From contig DEQB01000041.1 of NCBI GenBank assembly GCA_002359085.1, positions 6,733 through 13,968 on the forward strand: a DNA stretch of 7,236 bases, read 5' to 3'. Source of the stretch: Erysipelothrix sp. UBA3377. Its GTDB lineage: Bacteria; Bacillota_I; Bacilli_A; Erysipelotrichales; Erysipelotrichaceae. The translations under genes were made by a program, and so were the position numbers. Positions 1-5,834 of this stretch are shown in pieces; positions within the stretch are counted from its first letter, which is position 1; every line of letters starts with the position of its first letter. The notes below the pieces were generated by a model that did no database searches, had not been told where the DNA came from, and worked only from the letters and a program-made list of their open reading frames with translations.

Positions 1-468
1 AATGTGAGCAGTGAAGATATTCTTTGGGGTATCAAAGAAGCACGCCGAATTTTGAAGGATGATGTTTTAATCATTGCGGGTAAAATGCATGGTGCCGGTC
101 AAGCATCGGTAGACAGTGCAGAAGATATTGAACGCTTTGTAGAAGCAGGTGCGGATGTTATCCTCTTACCAGCGGCTAAGGCAGTCCCAGGAACAACTCA
201 AAAATTTGTGCAGGAGACAATCGCTAAAATTCACGAACAAGGTGCCTTGGCGATGACAACCATCGGTACAAGCCAAGAAGGCGCAAGTACTTCAGTGATT
301 GAACGCATTGCACTTGAATCTAAAGAAGCGGGTGCTGACATCCAACATATTGGGGATGCTGGATTCTCCGGGATGGCCGTGCCAGAAAACATCACCACCA
401 TGTCCATTGCGATTCGTGGTAAACGTCACACGTATAAACAAATGGCGCGTTCTCTTAAAAGGGGATGA
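1..468 (+). CDS. TIM-barrel-like conserved protein, C-terminal part (5' end outside window)
   Basis: The reading frame is open from the first base, so this is the 3' part of a longer gene and the GTG at 4 is probably an internal Val. About 155 residues are visible. They alternate predicted strands and helices: IAGKMHGAG, then EAGADVILLPAA, then ALAMTTIGTSQEGAS, then EAGADIQHIGDAG, ending with GMAVPENITTMSIAIRGKRHTYKQMA. Repeated 'AGAD' strand ends and Gly-rich loops look like a beta/alpha barrel that binds a phosphorylated ligand. From memory, the C-terminal signature belongs to a family often labelled 'haloacid dehalogenase-like hydrolase' or DUF7916 and found beside PTS sugar transporters, but no HAD motif is visible here. 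The substrate is unknown. It is translationally coupled to the next gene through an ATGA overlap. The coding call is sure; the family name is tentative. Confidence 0.8.
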   Translation, partial: NVSSEDILWGIKEARRILKDDVLIIAGKMHGAGQASVDSAEDIERFVEAGADVILLPAAKAVPGTTQKFVQETIAKIHEQGALAMTTIGTSQEGASTSVIERIALESKEAGADIQHIGDAGFSGMAVPENITTMSIAIRGKRHTYKQMARSLKRG

Positions 469-752
469 AACAATACCTGATTGAATTAAAAGATCATCTC
501 TCTTTTATGGGTGCGCGTGAAAAGAAACACCTACGTGCTTTTAAAAAGGAACTCAAAAAAGAAGGGAACACAACGTATCAATCTCTTGTAGAAAAATATG
601 GAACGCCCTTTGAGGCTTTTGAGACCTTCTCCAAAACGCAGGTATTTCAACCCGTCAGTTATGTGGCAAGTTTGGTTGTTCTATTTCTTTTTCTTATCAG
701 TGTTTTACTGGTGATCTATATAATGCTTCAATTTTTGGTTAATAAACGTTAA
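465..752 (+). CDS. Small membrane-anchored protein with HAAS/DUF6120-like helical N-terminus
   Basis: This 95-residue protein starts at the ATG of an ATGA overlap with the upstream stop, directly after a purine-rich AAAAGGGG, so it is translated by coupling. Residues 1-60 are charged and helical (YLIELKDHL, then EKKHLRAFKKELKKEG, then LVEKYGTPFEAFETF). This pattern resembles the helical DUF1700/DUF6120 (HAAS) domains of Bacillota, where a 'YG-P-EAFE' element follows a basic helix. Residues about 65-91 form one long hydrophobic membrane segment, followed by a short NKR tail that should face the cytoplasm. HAAS-type proteins are often encoded beside PadR-like regulators, but no such gene is visible here. 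The specific role is unknown. No convincing terminator follows the stop. Confidence 0.8.
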   Translation: MKQYLIELKDHLSFMGAREKKHLRAFKKELKKEGNTTYQSLVEKYGTPFEAFETFSKTQVFQPVSYVASLVVLFLFLISVLLVIYIMLQFLVNKR

Positions 753-778
753 TAATCATCACGGATAAGCGATTTTAT

Positions 779-808
779 TTGACTTTTGTTGCATTTAAAT
801 GTTACGAT
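779..808 (+). promoter_or_regulatory. Sigma-A promoter of the cold-shock gene
   Basis: A TTGACT -35 box (779-784) lies 18 bp before a TACGAT -10 box (803-808). The -10 is preceded by TG at 800-801, one base away, giving an extended -10. Transcription would begin near 815, leaving an untranslated leader of about 120 nt before the csp start at 937. The spacer contains a perfect 10-bp palindrome CATTTAAATG (792-801). The call rests on consensus match only. Confidence 0.6.
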
Positions 809-818
809 TCAATTGTAA
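802..818. promoter_or_regulatory. Operator-like inverted repeat over the csp -10 box
   Basis: TTACGATTCAATTGTAA is a 17-bp near-palindrome centred on 810, with 7 of 8 arm pairs matching. It covers the predicted -10 and the expected start of transcription. A repressor bound here would block the promoter, but short AT-rich palindromes also arise by chance, so this is tentative. Confidence 0.3.
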
Positions 819-936
819 TAAGAAAATACGTTTTGGATTTTCAAAGTGTTTAGTTACTCAATATCTATTTAATACTGTGTTAATGGGACTTAAATTGCGG
901 TTGGGTGCGTCTTATTTCTGATAGGAGGTACTTGGG
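815..936 (+). promoter_or_regulatory. Long 5' leader of the cold-shock mRNA
   Basis: If transcription starts near 815, the csp message has a leader of about 120 nt, far longer than the other leaders in this window. Long leaders that refold with temperature are known for cspA-type genes in other bacteria. I see no strong hairpin by eye and no sequence sequestering the ribosome site, so a thermosensor role is inference. The leader ends in a strong AGGAGG (923-928) 8 nt before the ATG. Confidence 0.35.
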
Positions 937-1134
937 ATGATTACAGGAAAAGTAAAATTCTTTCTAAATGACAAAGGTTATGGTTTCGTTACTTCTGAAG
1001 ATGGTAAAGATGTGTTCGTACACATTACAGCTTTAGATACTGACGGACAGTCATTGGAAGAAGGCCAAGAAGTTACGTTCGAAATTGTTGAAGGAGAACG
1101 TGGCGAGCAAGCAGCAAACGTTAGATTAGTCTAA
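937..1134 (+). CDS. csp: Cold-shock domain protein (CspA/CspB family)
   Basis: This is a complete 65-residue cold-shock protein, the normal length for the family. It folds as a five-strand OB barrel that binds single-stranded RNA and DNA and acts as an RNA chaperone in the cytoplasm. RNP1 is KGYGFV (residues 13-18) and RNP2 is VFVHI (26-30). The usual 'VKWFN' start reads 'VKFFLN', so the conserved Trp is replaced by Phe, which keeps an aromatic face. The end follows the family ('G--A-NV') and then runs RLV. The ATG at 937 has AGGAGG 8 nt upstream. The gene has its own promoter, a long leader and a strong terminator, so it is mainly monocistronic. The identification is secure; cold induction is not shown by the sequence. 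Confidence 0.96.
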   Translation: MITGKVKFFLNDKGYGFVTSEDGKDVFVHITALDTDGQSLEEGQEVTFEIVEGERGEQAANVRLV

Positions 1135-1152
1135 TTTTAAAGCTTAAAAAAT

Positions 1153-1183
1153 AAGCGTTTGAAGTAACTTCAAGCGCTTTTTT
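1153..1183 (+). terminator. Rho-independent terminator after csp
   Basis: Arms 1153-1164 (AAGCGTTTGAAG) and 1168-1179 (CTTCAAGCGCTT) form a 12-bp stem with one G-U pair and a TAA loop, followed by a T-run (1178-1183). An A-run upstream (1145-1151) could extend pairing with the T-run. It begins 18 nt after the csp stop. Confidence 0.92.
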
Positions 1184-1221
1184 GTATTCATTTATGGTAT
1201 CCTTATACAAGGAGGACTTTT

Positions 1222-2049
1222 ATGTTAGATAGTATATTTTTTATAGATGTTGGGTTGAGTATTTTATTCTCAGTCGGATATTTCACAATTTATTTTTTAA
1301 AGTATAGAAAAACACCAGGATTCTTATCCGCAACCCTTTGGGGGATTGGTGGATATTTTGCGGCAAATGCAATTTATAATGTCGCACTCATTGTGATTGC
1401 TTCTATTTTAGGGGAAGCAAATTGGGAGGCTTTATTAGGGTCTTCTACTTTAATCGCGCCTTTTATTACAGCTTTCGCCATGGCATGTGGTGCCGTATTC
1501 GCAGCACATTTCATTCCTAAAATGCAAAAAAGACGCAATAAATACGTAGAAGGTGTCACAGACGAAGTCACCGGTTTCATGGTAGGAAACAGTTTCATCG
1601 CATCACCTTTTGGACAAGATGTGTCCTTGATGTATTTCATTCAAATGTTAATGACTGGAATCATGATCAATTCAAATCCAGCCTTAGAAGATCTTGGAGA
1701 AAATATTACCCAAGAAATTTGGAATGAAATCGTCGCTTTATTCACAAGTATGAAACTCTTTGACAACCTACATTTATTGGTGTTTATGCTGGTAATGGCA
1801 TATTCTTATATGATTGTATTTAAGATGATTCATCGTTTGTTTATAAATAATAAAACAGTGTTTAAAATTGTAGTACCCCTTATGATCACATGGTCATTTA
1901 TGTTTATCATGTATGCCATCACATTACTCAATGTGGCATCCTTTGTTAAACTCATCATTTACCTGGTCATGGGTGCATTCTTATGGTTTGTGAATAATTA
2001 TATTGACAACCAATGGAAAACAAATGTCGAAGTCATTATCCCTCAGTAG
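1222..2049 (+). CDS. Unrecognised polytopic membrane protein, first gene of the lipid operon
   Basis: This 275-residue protein starts at an ATG with a strong AAGGAGG (1209-1215) 6 nt upstream. Hydrophobic segments are at about 4-26, 36-62, 74-98, 182-206, 212-237 and 240-260, with a weaker one near 133-150, giving six or seven membrane passes. A basic loop (KMQKRRNKY, 100-108) follows the third and would lie in the cytoplasm. The loop 110-180 is more polar and contains TDEVTG and an acidic stretch. I see no catalytic or transport motif and do not recognise the family. An intramembrane protease or lipid-handling protein is conceivable, but nothing in the sequence proves it. It overlaps the acetyltransferase gene by 26 nt and heads the cardiolipin synthase/patatin operon, which suggests a role in the cell membrane. 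Confidence 0.85.
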   Translation: MLDSIFFIDVGLSILFSVGYFTIYFLKYRKTPGFLSATLWGIGGYFAANAIYNVALIVIASILGEANWEALLGSSTLIAPFITAFAMACGAVFAAHFIPKMQKRRNKYVEGVTDEVTGFMVGNSFIASPFGQDVSLMYFIQMLMTGIMINSNPALEDLGENITQEIWNEIVALFTSMKLFDNLHLLVFMLVMAYSYMIVFKMIHRLFINNKTVFKIVVPLMITWSFMFIMYAITLLNVASFVKLIIYLVMGAFLWFVNNYIDNQWKTNVEVIIPQ

Positions 2050-2470
2050 GGTTATTATTCCTGATTCATACTTTGATGTCCCCACAGAGATTTTTGATAT
2101 CTATGTTGAAGATATTGACGCTGTTGTGGGGCGCATCGAGTATCGCCATGAAACGGGACAAGATTTAATATATTATGGAAACATCGGATATTTAATTTAT
2201 CATGCATATCGTGGTCACAGTTATGCTTACCACGCATGTGTGGCCTTATTGGAAATGATTGATGCGCATATCGATGTCGTTTATATTACCTGTAATCCAG
2301 ATAATATTGCGTCAAAGAAGACCATTGAGAAACTTAAAGCTGTACATTTGGGGATGGTAGACATTGATCCGAAACATGAACTGTATCGATATGGGGAAAA
2401 ACAAAAAGAAGTTTATATCATAACGCGAGATGGTGAATATGAAACAATTATCGAAACTTTTAACAAATAA
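2024..2470 (+). CDS. GNAT-family N-acetyltransferase
   Basis: The predicted protein has 148 residues from the ATG at 2024; an in-frame TTG at 2003 would add seven residues but has no ribosome site. The GNAT fold is visible: strand 'YYGNIGYLIYHAYRGHSYA' (50-68) is motif A with the acetyl-CoA pyrophosphate loop, and 'CNPDNIASKKTIEKLKAV' (90-107) is the NPxN-xxS motif B typical of the family. The usual R-x-x-G-x-A loop reads R63-G-H-S66-Y-A68, with Ser in place of the central Gly. Enzymes of this family move an acetyl group from acetyl-CoA to an amine on a small molecule or protein; the acceptor cannot be read from sequence. The start overlaps the membrane-protein gene by 26 nt and the end overlaps cls by 41 nt, so expression is coupled. 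Confidence 0.88.
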   Translation: MSKSLSLSRVIIPDSYFDVPTEIFDIYVEDIDAVVGRIEYRHETGQDLIYYGNIGYLIYHAYRGHSYAYHACVALLEMIDAHIDVVYITCNPDNIASKKTIEKLKAVHLGMVDIDPKHELYRYGEKQKEVYIITRDGEYETIIETFNK

Positions 2471-3953
2471 AATATTAATTCTGGGCTTGGTTATCGTAGC
2501 GGAGCTTTTAGTGATGCTTTACTTCATCAATGAACTCTTAACGTATAACTTTGTTTATAGTTTCATGATGGTGCTTTCCCTTCTGTTGGTAGTTTGGGTT
2601 GTAAACAAAGACGACAACCCCACATATACGTCAGCATGGGCCGTCATCATCTTAATATTCCCGCCCATGGGTGCGGTAATTTATTTACTCTTTGGTGGAC
2701 GTAAAGTTCCCAAAGAACTCAGAGAGAAAATTACAGAAACCTACGATGGATTTGATTTGCCTCAAGATTTCGATATCGCAGATGATCTTGAAAAGTTTGA
2801 TGCACAAGTCCACAAACAAGCGAAGTATATTTATAACACATCTCATTACCCAATTTTTAATACACGCCGCACTGAATATCTAAAGTCAGGTGAAATTAAA
2901 TTTGAAGTAATGTTGGAAGAAATTAGAAAAGCAGAAAAGTTTGTTTTCTTAGAATACTTCATCGTTAAAGAAGGTGTAATGTGGCAAACCTTACTGGATG
3001 TATTAACACAAAAAGTTAAAGAAGGCATTGATGTGCGCTTTATCTATGATGATTGGGGCACCTCTGGTTTTGATGATTTGAAACAACAATGTGAAGCAGC
3101 AGGAATTAAAGTTGTTGTCTTTAACCCCATCAGAGCCCGACTCGCCATTACCATGAACAACCGTTCTCATAGAAAGGCTTGTATTGTGGATGGCCGCGTA
3201 GGTATTGTGGGTGGTATGAATATCGCCGATGAATACATCAACGCAATTGATAGATTTGGACACTGGAAAGATACGGCCATTCTATTTGAAGGAGAAGTCG
3301 TTCACTCTTTAACGTTAATGTTTTTACAGTTTTATCGTTACTATACCAACACAAATGAAGATCCTGAACAATTCAGATACAATTTCAATGGATCTGAAAA
3401 GGACGATGGATTCATTCAGGTGTTTACCGATGCGCCAACCGACAATGATGATGTTGGTTTGGACTCACACTTAAATATTATCAACAATGCGAAAGATTAT
3501 ATCTACATTCAAACCCCTTATTTAATCATTGGTTATGAAATGACCAAGGCCCTTGGCTTGGCGGCCAAAAGTGGGGTGGATGTGCGCATTGTGGTACCGG
3601 GTATACCGGATAAAGTAATTGTGAATCAAGTAACCAAAGCGAACTATGGTACACTGATTCGCAGTGGTGTAAAAATATATGAGTACACACCGGGTTTTGT
3701 GCATTCTAAAACAATTGTTTCAGATGATAAGATAGCCATGGTTGGAACCACGAACATGGATTTCAGAAGTTACTATCTTCACTATGAAACTACCGTTTTG
3801 GTTGCGAACAATCATACCGTAATGGACTGTCTACAAGATAACTTGGAGACATTTGAAAAAAGTAGATTGATCACTTTAGAAATGGTTGAATCCGTCCCTT
3901 ATATCGTAAAACTATTTAGGGGCGTGGCACGACTTTTCAGTGGTCTGATGTAG
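2430..3953 (+). CDS. cls: Cardiolipin synthase (ClsA-type, phospholipase D superfamily)
   Basis: This 507-residue protein has the normal length and layout of bacterial ClsA. Two N-terminal membrane helices (about 14-36 and 40-58) precede 'NPTYTSAWAVIILIFPPMGA', a third hydrophobic stretch, and the conserved FGGRKVPK. Two phospholipase-D HKD motifs follow: H247-R-K249 with D254, and H425-S-K427 with D432, each followed by GG/GT-MN or TNMD. The enzyme condenses two phosphatidylglycerols to cardiolipin plus glycerol at the cytoplasmic membrane. The start is uncertain: ATG 2430, GTG 2433 and ATG 2439 are all in frame, and 2439 (MKQLSKLL) is a reasonable alternative. It overlaps the acetyltransferase gene by 41 nt, or 32 if 2439 is used. 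The patatin gene follows 11 nt later. Identification is secure. Confidence 0.95.
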   Translation: MVNMKQLSKLLTNKILILGLVIVAELLVMLYFINELLTYNFVYSFMMVLSLLLVVWVVNKDDNPTYTSAWAVIILIFPPMGAVIYLLFGGRKVPKELREKITETYDGFDLPQDFDIADDLEKFDAQVHKQAKYIYNTSHYPIFNTRRTEYLKSGEIKFEVMLEEIRKAEKFVFLEYFIVKEGVMWQTLLDVLTQKVKEGIDVRFIYDDWGTSGFDDLKQQCEAAGIKVVVFNPIRARLAITMNNRSHRKACIVDGRVGIVGGMNIADEYINAIDRFGHWKDTAILFEGEVVHSLTLMFLQFYRYYTNTNEDPEQFRYNFNGSEKDDGFIQVFTDAPTDNDDVGLDSHLNIINNAKDYIYIQTPYLIIGYEMTKALGLAAKSGVDVRIVVPGIPDKVIVNQVTKANYGTLIRSGVKIYEYTPGFVHSKTIVSDDKIAMVGTTNMDFRSYYLHYETTVLVANNHTVMDCLQDNLETFEKSRLITLEMVESVPYIVKLFRGVARLFSGLM

Positions 3954-3964
3954 GAGTTGAAACA

Positions 3965-4831
3965 ATGGCTAAAATAGGCTTAGTATTAGAAGGGGGTGGC
4001 ATGCGCGGCGCATATACTGCAGGCGTCATGTCATGGCTCATCGAAAATAATTTTGAATTTGATGTTACGTTGGGTATTTCTTCAGGAGCACTCTATGGTG
4101 TGATGTTTGCGTTGGGGATCGATAAAGAAACCTTCTATAATGTCTCAACCAAAGAAGCAGCACATTGGCGAAACTCAGGATTGGGTGCAATCTTGTTTGA
4201 ACGCCAAATTATTGGATATGACTATATGTTTGATACGATCTTCTCTAAAGTAGGTATCCCTGTTAACGACATCGATAAAATAAAAGGTGAATATTTCGCA
4301 GGTGTTTATGATATGGATGCACAAGATACTGTGTGGAAATCCAAACATGAATTACCACCTTATGGCCGTGAATATATTAAAGCGGCTTGTACCTTACCCG
4401 TCATGGGACGATCTGTAAAAATCGAAGGTAAAACATATATGGATGGTGGCATTACCACCATGATTCCCTTGGAAGAAAGTATCAACCAAGGGTGTGAATA
4501 CCACGTTGTGGTATCCACAAAATCACCCGTCTTTGTACGAAAACCCCAAAAGAGTTTGACCTATAAAGTCATGCGCATTATATATCGCAAGTTCCCCAAA
4601 CTTATCGAAAGCTTCGAAGGCAGAACACAGCGATATTACGAAGAAGTTAAAATGGTGGATCAGTTGGTACAAGATCATAAAGCCGTCAAAATTAACCCAT
4701 CCGTTGAAATGGGTGTGGGAAGATTTGGTGGAAATATTGAACAATATGATGCCCTATTCAAACTTGCGTATGAAGATTGTGAATCAAAAAGAAATGACTT
4801 GGAATCGTTATTTAAAGCTTCTAAACAGTGA
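3965..4831 (+). CDS. Patatin-like phospholipase (YjjU-like)
   Basis: This 288-residue protein carries all patatin signatures. The oxyanion loop is GGGMRG (10-15), the nucleophile elbow is G37-I-S39-S-G41, and the second catalytic residue is D160 in the DGG motif. The protein is therefore a Ser-Asp dyad lipid acyl hydrolase, expected to cleave fatty acids from phospholipids or other acyl lipids. It has no signal peptide and should be cytoplasmic or peripheral to the inner membrane face. Length and the basic C-terminal half (KPQKSLTYKVMRIIYRKFPK) match the bacterial YjjU-type group. The ATG at 3965 has AGGAG (3952-3956) 8 nt upstream, overlapping the end of cls, so it is translated within the same message. 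The stop codon runs into a terminator, making this the last gene of the operon. Pairing with cardiolipin synthase suggests phospholipid turnover. Confidence 0.93.
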   Translation: MAKIGLVLEGGGMRGAYTAGVMSWLIENNFEFDVTLGISSGALYGVMFALGIDKETFYNVSTKEAAHWRNSGLGAILFERQIIGYDYMFDTIFSKVGIPVNDIDKIKGEYFAGVYDMDAQDTVWKSKHELPPYGREYIKAACTLPVMGRSVKIEGKTYMDGGITTMIPLEESINQGCEYHVVVSTKSPVFVRKPQKSLTYKVMRIIYRKFPKLIESFEGRTQRYYEEVKMVDQLVQDHKAVKINPSVEMGVGRFGGNIEQYDALFKLAYEDCESKRNDLESLFKASKQ

Positions 4832-4858
4832 ACCAAATATTATATTTGGTTCTTTTTT
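4830..4858 (+). terminator. Rho-independent terminator ending the lipid operon
   Basis: Arms GAACCAAATAT (4830-4840) and ATATTTGGTTC (4842-4852) are perfectly complementary around one central T, followed by six T residues (4853-4858). The real loop will open a few A-T pairs. The stem begins inside the patatin stop codon. Confidence 0.88.
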
Positions 4859-4863
4859 ATTTA

Positions 4864-4952
4864 GAATTTAGGTGAACGTCTTGTGAAAAAAGAAAATTTT
4901 GATAGCATTGACGAATGTAAGCGCTTTATGTATATTTGAATTAAGGTGAACG
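4864..4952 (+). repeat. Pair of 15-bp direct repeats flanking the hydrolase promoter
   Basis: GAATTTAGGTGAACG (4864-4878) and GAATTAAGGTGAACG (4938-4952) match at 14 of 15 positions and lie 74 bp apart. One copy is 30 bp before the -35 box and the other covers the expected transcription start. They could be paired regulator sites; no other copies were noticed in the window. Confidence 0.45.
4908..4936 (+). promoter_or_regulatory. Sigma-A promoter of the alpha/beta hydrolase gene
   Basis: TTGACG (4908-4913) and TATATT (4931-4936) are separated by the ideal 17 bp. Transcription would start near 4943. This leaves a leader of about 33 nt before the ATG at 4976 and rules out a GTG at 4946 as a practical start. 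Confidence 0.7.
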
Positions 4953-4960
4953 GGTGTTCA
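4947..4960. promoter_or_regulatory. Inverted repeat at the hydrolase transcription start
   Basis: TGAAC-GGGT-GTTCA has perfect 5-bp arms and lies just downstream of the predicted start, overlapping the second direct repeat. It is followed by a perfect TTCATATGAA palindrome (4957-4966). An operator is possible but the arms are short. Confidence 0.3.
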
Positions 4961-4964
4961 TATG

Positions 4965-4969
4965 AAGGA
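4965..4969 (+). promoter_or_regulatory. Ribosome binding site that supports the ATG at 4976
   Basis: AAGGA lies 6 nt before ATG 4976. A second strong site, GAGGAGG (4993-4999), lies 6 nt before ATG 5006. It falls inside Arg codons of the expected N-terminus and may now act as the working site because the segment after 5005 is frameshifted. Confidence 0.5.
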
Positions 4970-4975
4970 TTATTC

Positions 4976-5785
4976 ATGTTCACATACACAAAGAGGAGGA
5001 TATCAATGAGATTCACGGTGCAGGAAAACCTTTGTTGCTTTTTAAATGGCATCATGATGTCTACCAAATCATGGTCCCAGTTTGTTGAACCCTTGAGTCA
5101 CATGAATCAACTGATTCTAGTAGATTTTTTAGACCAAAGGCAATCAACGATGTTGGATGGACAAACGTTTACTCACCAGATTCAAATCGAAATGATTGAA
5201 GCGTTTTTGGATCATTTAAATTTAGATAAAATAAGTTTATTCGGTGTTTCATATGGCGGAGAGATTGCGATTCAATTGGCGATTCGTAATACTTCACGTT
5301 ACACAAAACTCTTACTTTTCAACACGGCTGCACATACCAGCTATTGGTTGGAAGAAGTGGGTAACGCATGGAATGCTGCGACCCATGATGGACTGGCGTA
5401 TTACTTAACGACCATCCCTGTTATTTATTCCCCAAAGTTTTTTACAGAGAATGAATCTTGGATTAGAAGTCGTAAGGAAGCTTTACTTCCCGTATTCAAT
5501 GACCCCAAATTTATCGCATCCATGATTCGATTGACCAATTCCTCAGTAGGATATGATGCGAGAGAAGGTTTGTCCAAGATAAAAAGTGAAACCCTTATTG
5601 TGGGATGCGAGTATGACTTTGTGACACCTTACTACCAACAAGATGCATTACATAAAGACATCAACAATAGTGAAATAATACGGGTTCCAGAAAGTGGTCA
5701 TGCTCTGTTTTATGAGAAGCCAACATTGTTTGTGAGTCTTGTTTTAGGGTTTGTGAATAACACCACGACGCACTTTGTTTTGTGA
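4976..5785 (+). CDS. Alpha/beta hydrolase with a compensated frameshift near its N-terminus
   Basis: From ATG 4976 the protein has 269 residues, usual for small alpha/beta hydrolases. The triad is visible: nucleophile S92 in G-V-S-Y-G-G, D214 in GCEYDFVTP, and H242 in ESGHALFYEKP. LNGIMMSTKSW (23-33) is the oxyanion-loop region. It should cleave an ester or thioester in the cytoplasm; the substrate is unknown. Residues 11-22 (MRFTVQENLCCF) are unlike the family. The same bases read one frame over give EIHGAGKPLLLF, the expected first core strand, so one base is missing near 5006 and one is extra in 5039-5046. The frame is restored, but a core strand is scrambled and the enzyme may be inactive. 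'DQRQS' also has Arg where many relatives have Gly. ATG 5006 with its own GAGGAGG is an alternative start (259 residues). It lies upstream of tetR and the thiolase. Confidence 0.82.
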   Translation: MFTYTKRRISMRFTVQENLCCFLNGIMMSTKSWSQFVEPLSHMNQLILVDFLDQRQSTMLDGQTFTHQIQIEMIEAFLDHLNLDKISLFGVSYGGEIAIQLAIRNTSRYTKLLLFNTAAHTSYWLEEVGNAWNAATHDGLAYYLTTIPVIYSPKFFTENESWIRSRKEALLPVFNDPKFIASMIRLTNSSVGYDAREGLSKIKSETLIVGCEYDFVTPYYQQDALHKDINNSEIIRVPESGHALFYEKPTLFVSLVLGFVNNTTTHFVL

Positions 5786-5814
5786 TTGAATTTCTAGATT
5801 ATCAATGATAAACT
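5786..5814 (+). promoter_or_regulatory. Promoter of the tetR pseudogene and thiolase
   Basis: TTGAAT (5786-5791) and TAAACT (5809-5814) are 17 bp apart, with TG at 5806-5807 giving an extended -10. The expected start near 5821 would leave a very short leader, because AAGGAG is at 5820-5825, so an earlier -10 such as TAGATT (5795-5800) is possible. Confidence 0.5.
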
Positions 5815-5816
5815 AG
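5794..5816. promoter_or_regulatory. 23-bp palindromic operator, probable TetR-family binding site
   Basis: Arms CTAGATTATCA (5794-5804) and TGATAAACTAG (5806-5816) surround a central A at 5805, with 10 of 11 pairs matching. It overlaps the predicted -10 box and lies 18 bp before the tetR start. Placement and length fit TetR-family autorepression. The cognate regulator is the broken gene immediately downstream. Confidence 0.7.
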
Positions 5817-5834
5817 TGCAAGGAGACTGATATT

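Noticed and set aside
299..484. Plus-strand ORF overlapping the first gene
   Set aside because: It is a shadow frame across the junction of two coupled genes, with no start signal of its own.
753..778. Terminator after the small membrane protein
   Set aside because: No stable stem with a T-run is visible before the csp promoter.
1182..1209. Promoter TTGTAT with TATACA for the lipid operon
   Set aside because: The start of transcription would fall inside or after the ribosome site at 1209-1215, so the message could not use it.
1374..1640. Minus-strand ORF inside the membrane-protein gene, and similar ones at 2846-3263, 4523-4744, 6191-6644 and 6895-7089
   Set aside because: All lie opposite strongly supported genes, lack ribosome sites and have compositions typical of antisense shadows.
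4883..4939. Possible 18-codon ORF starting with GTG
   Set aside because: It overlaps the predicted -35 and -10 boxes, has only a weak ribosome site (GGTGAA) and no recognisable product. Natural-looking residues over this length are expected by chance.
4946..4975. Upstream GTG start adding ten residues to the hydrolase
   Set aside because: It lies about 3 nt from the predicted transcription start, and AAGGA before ATG 4976 explains translation better.
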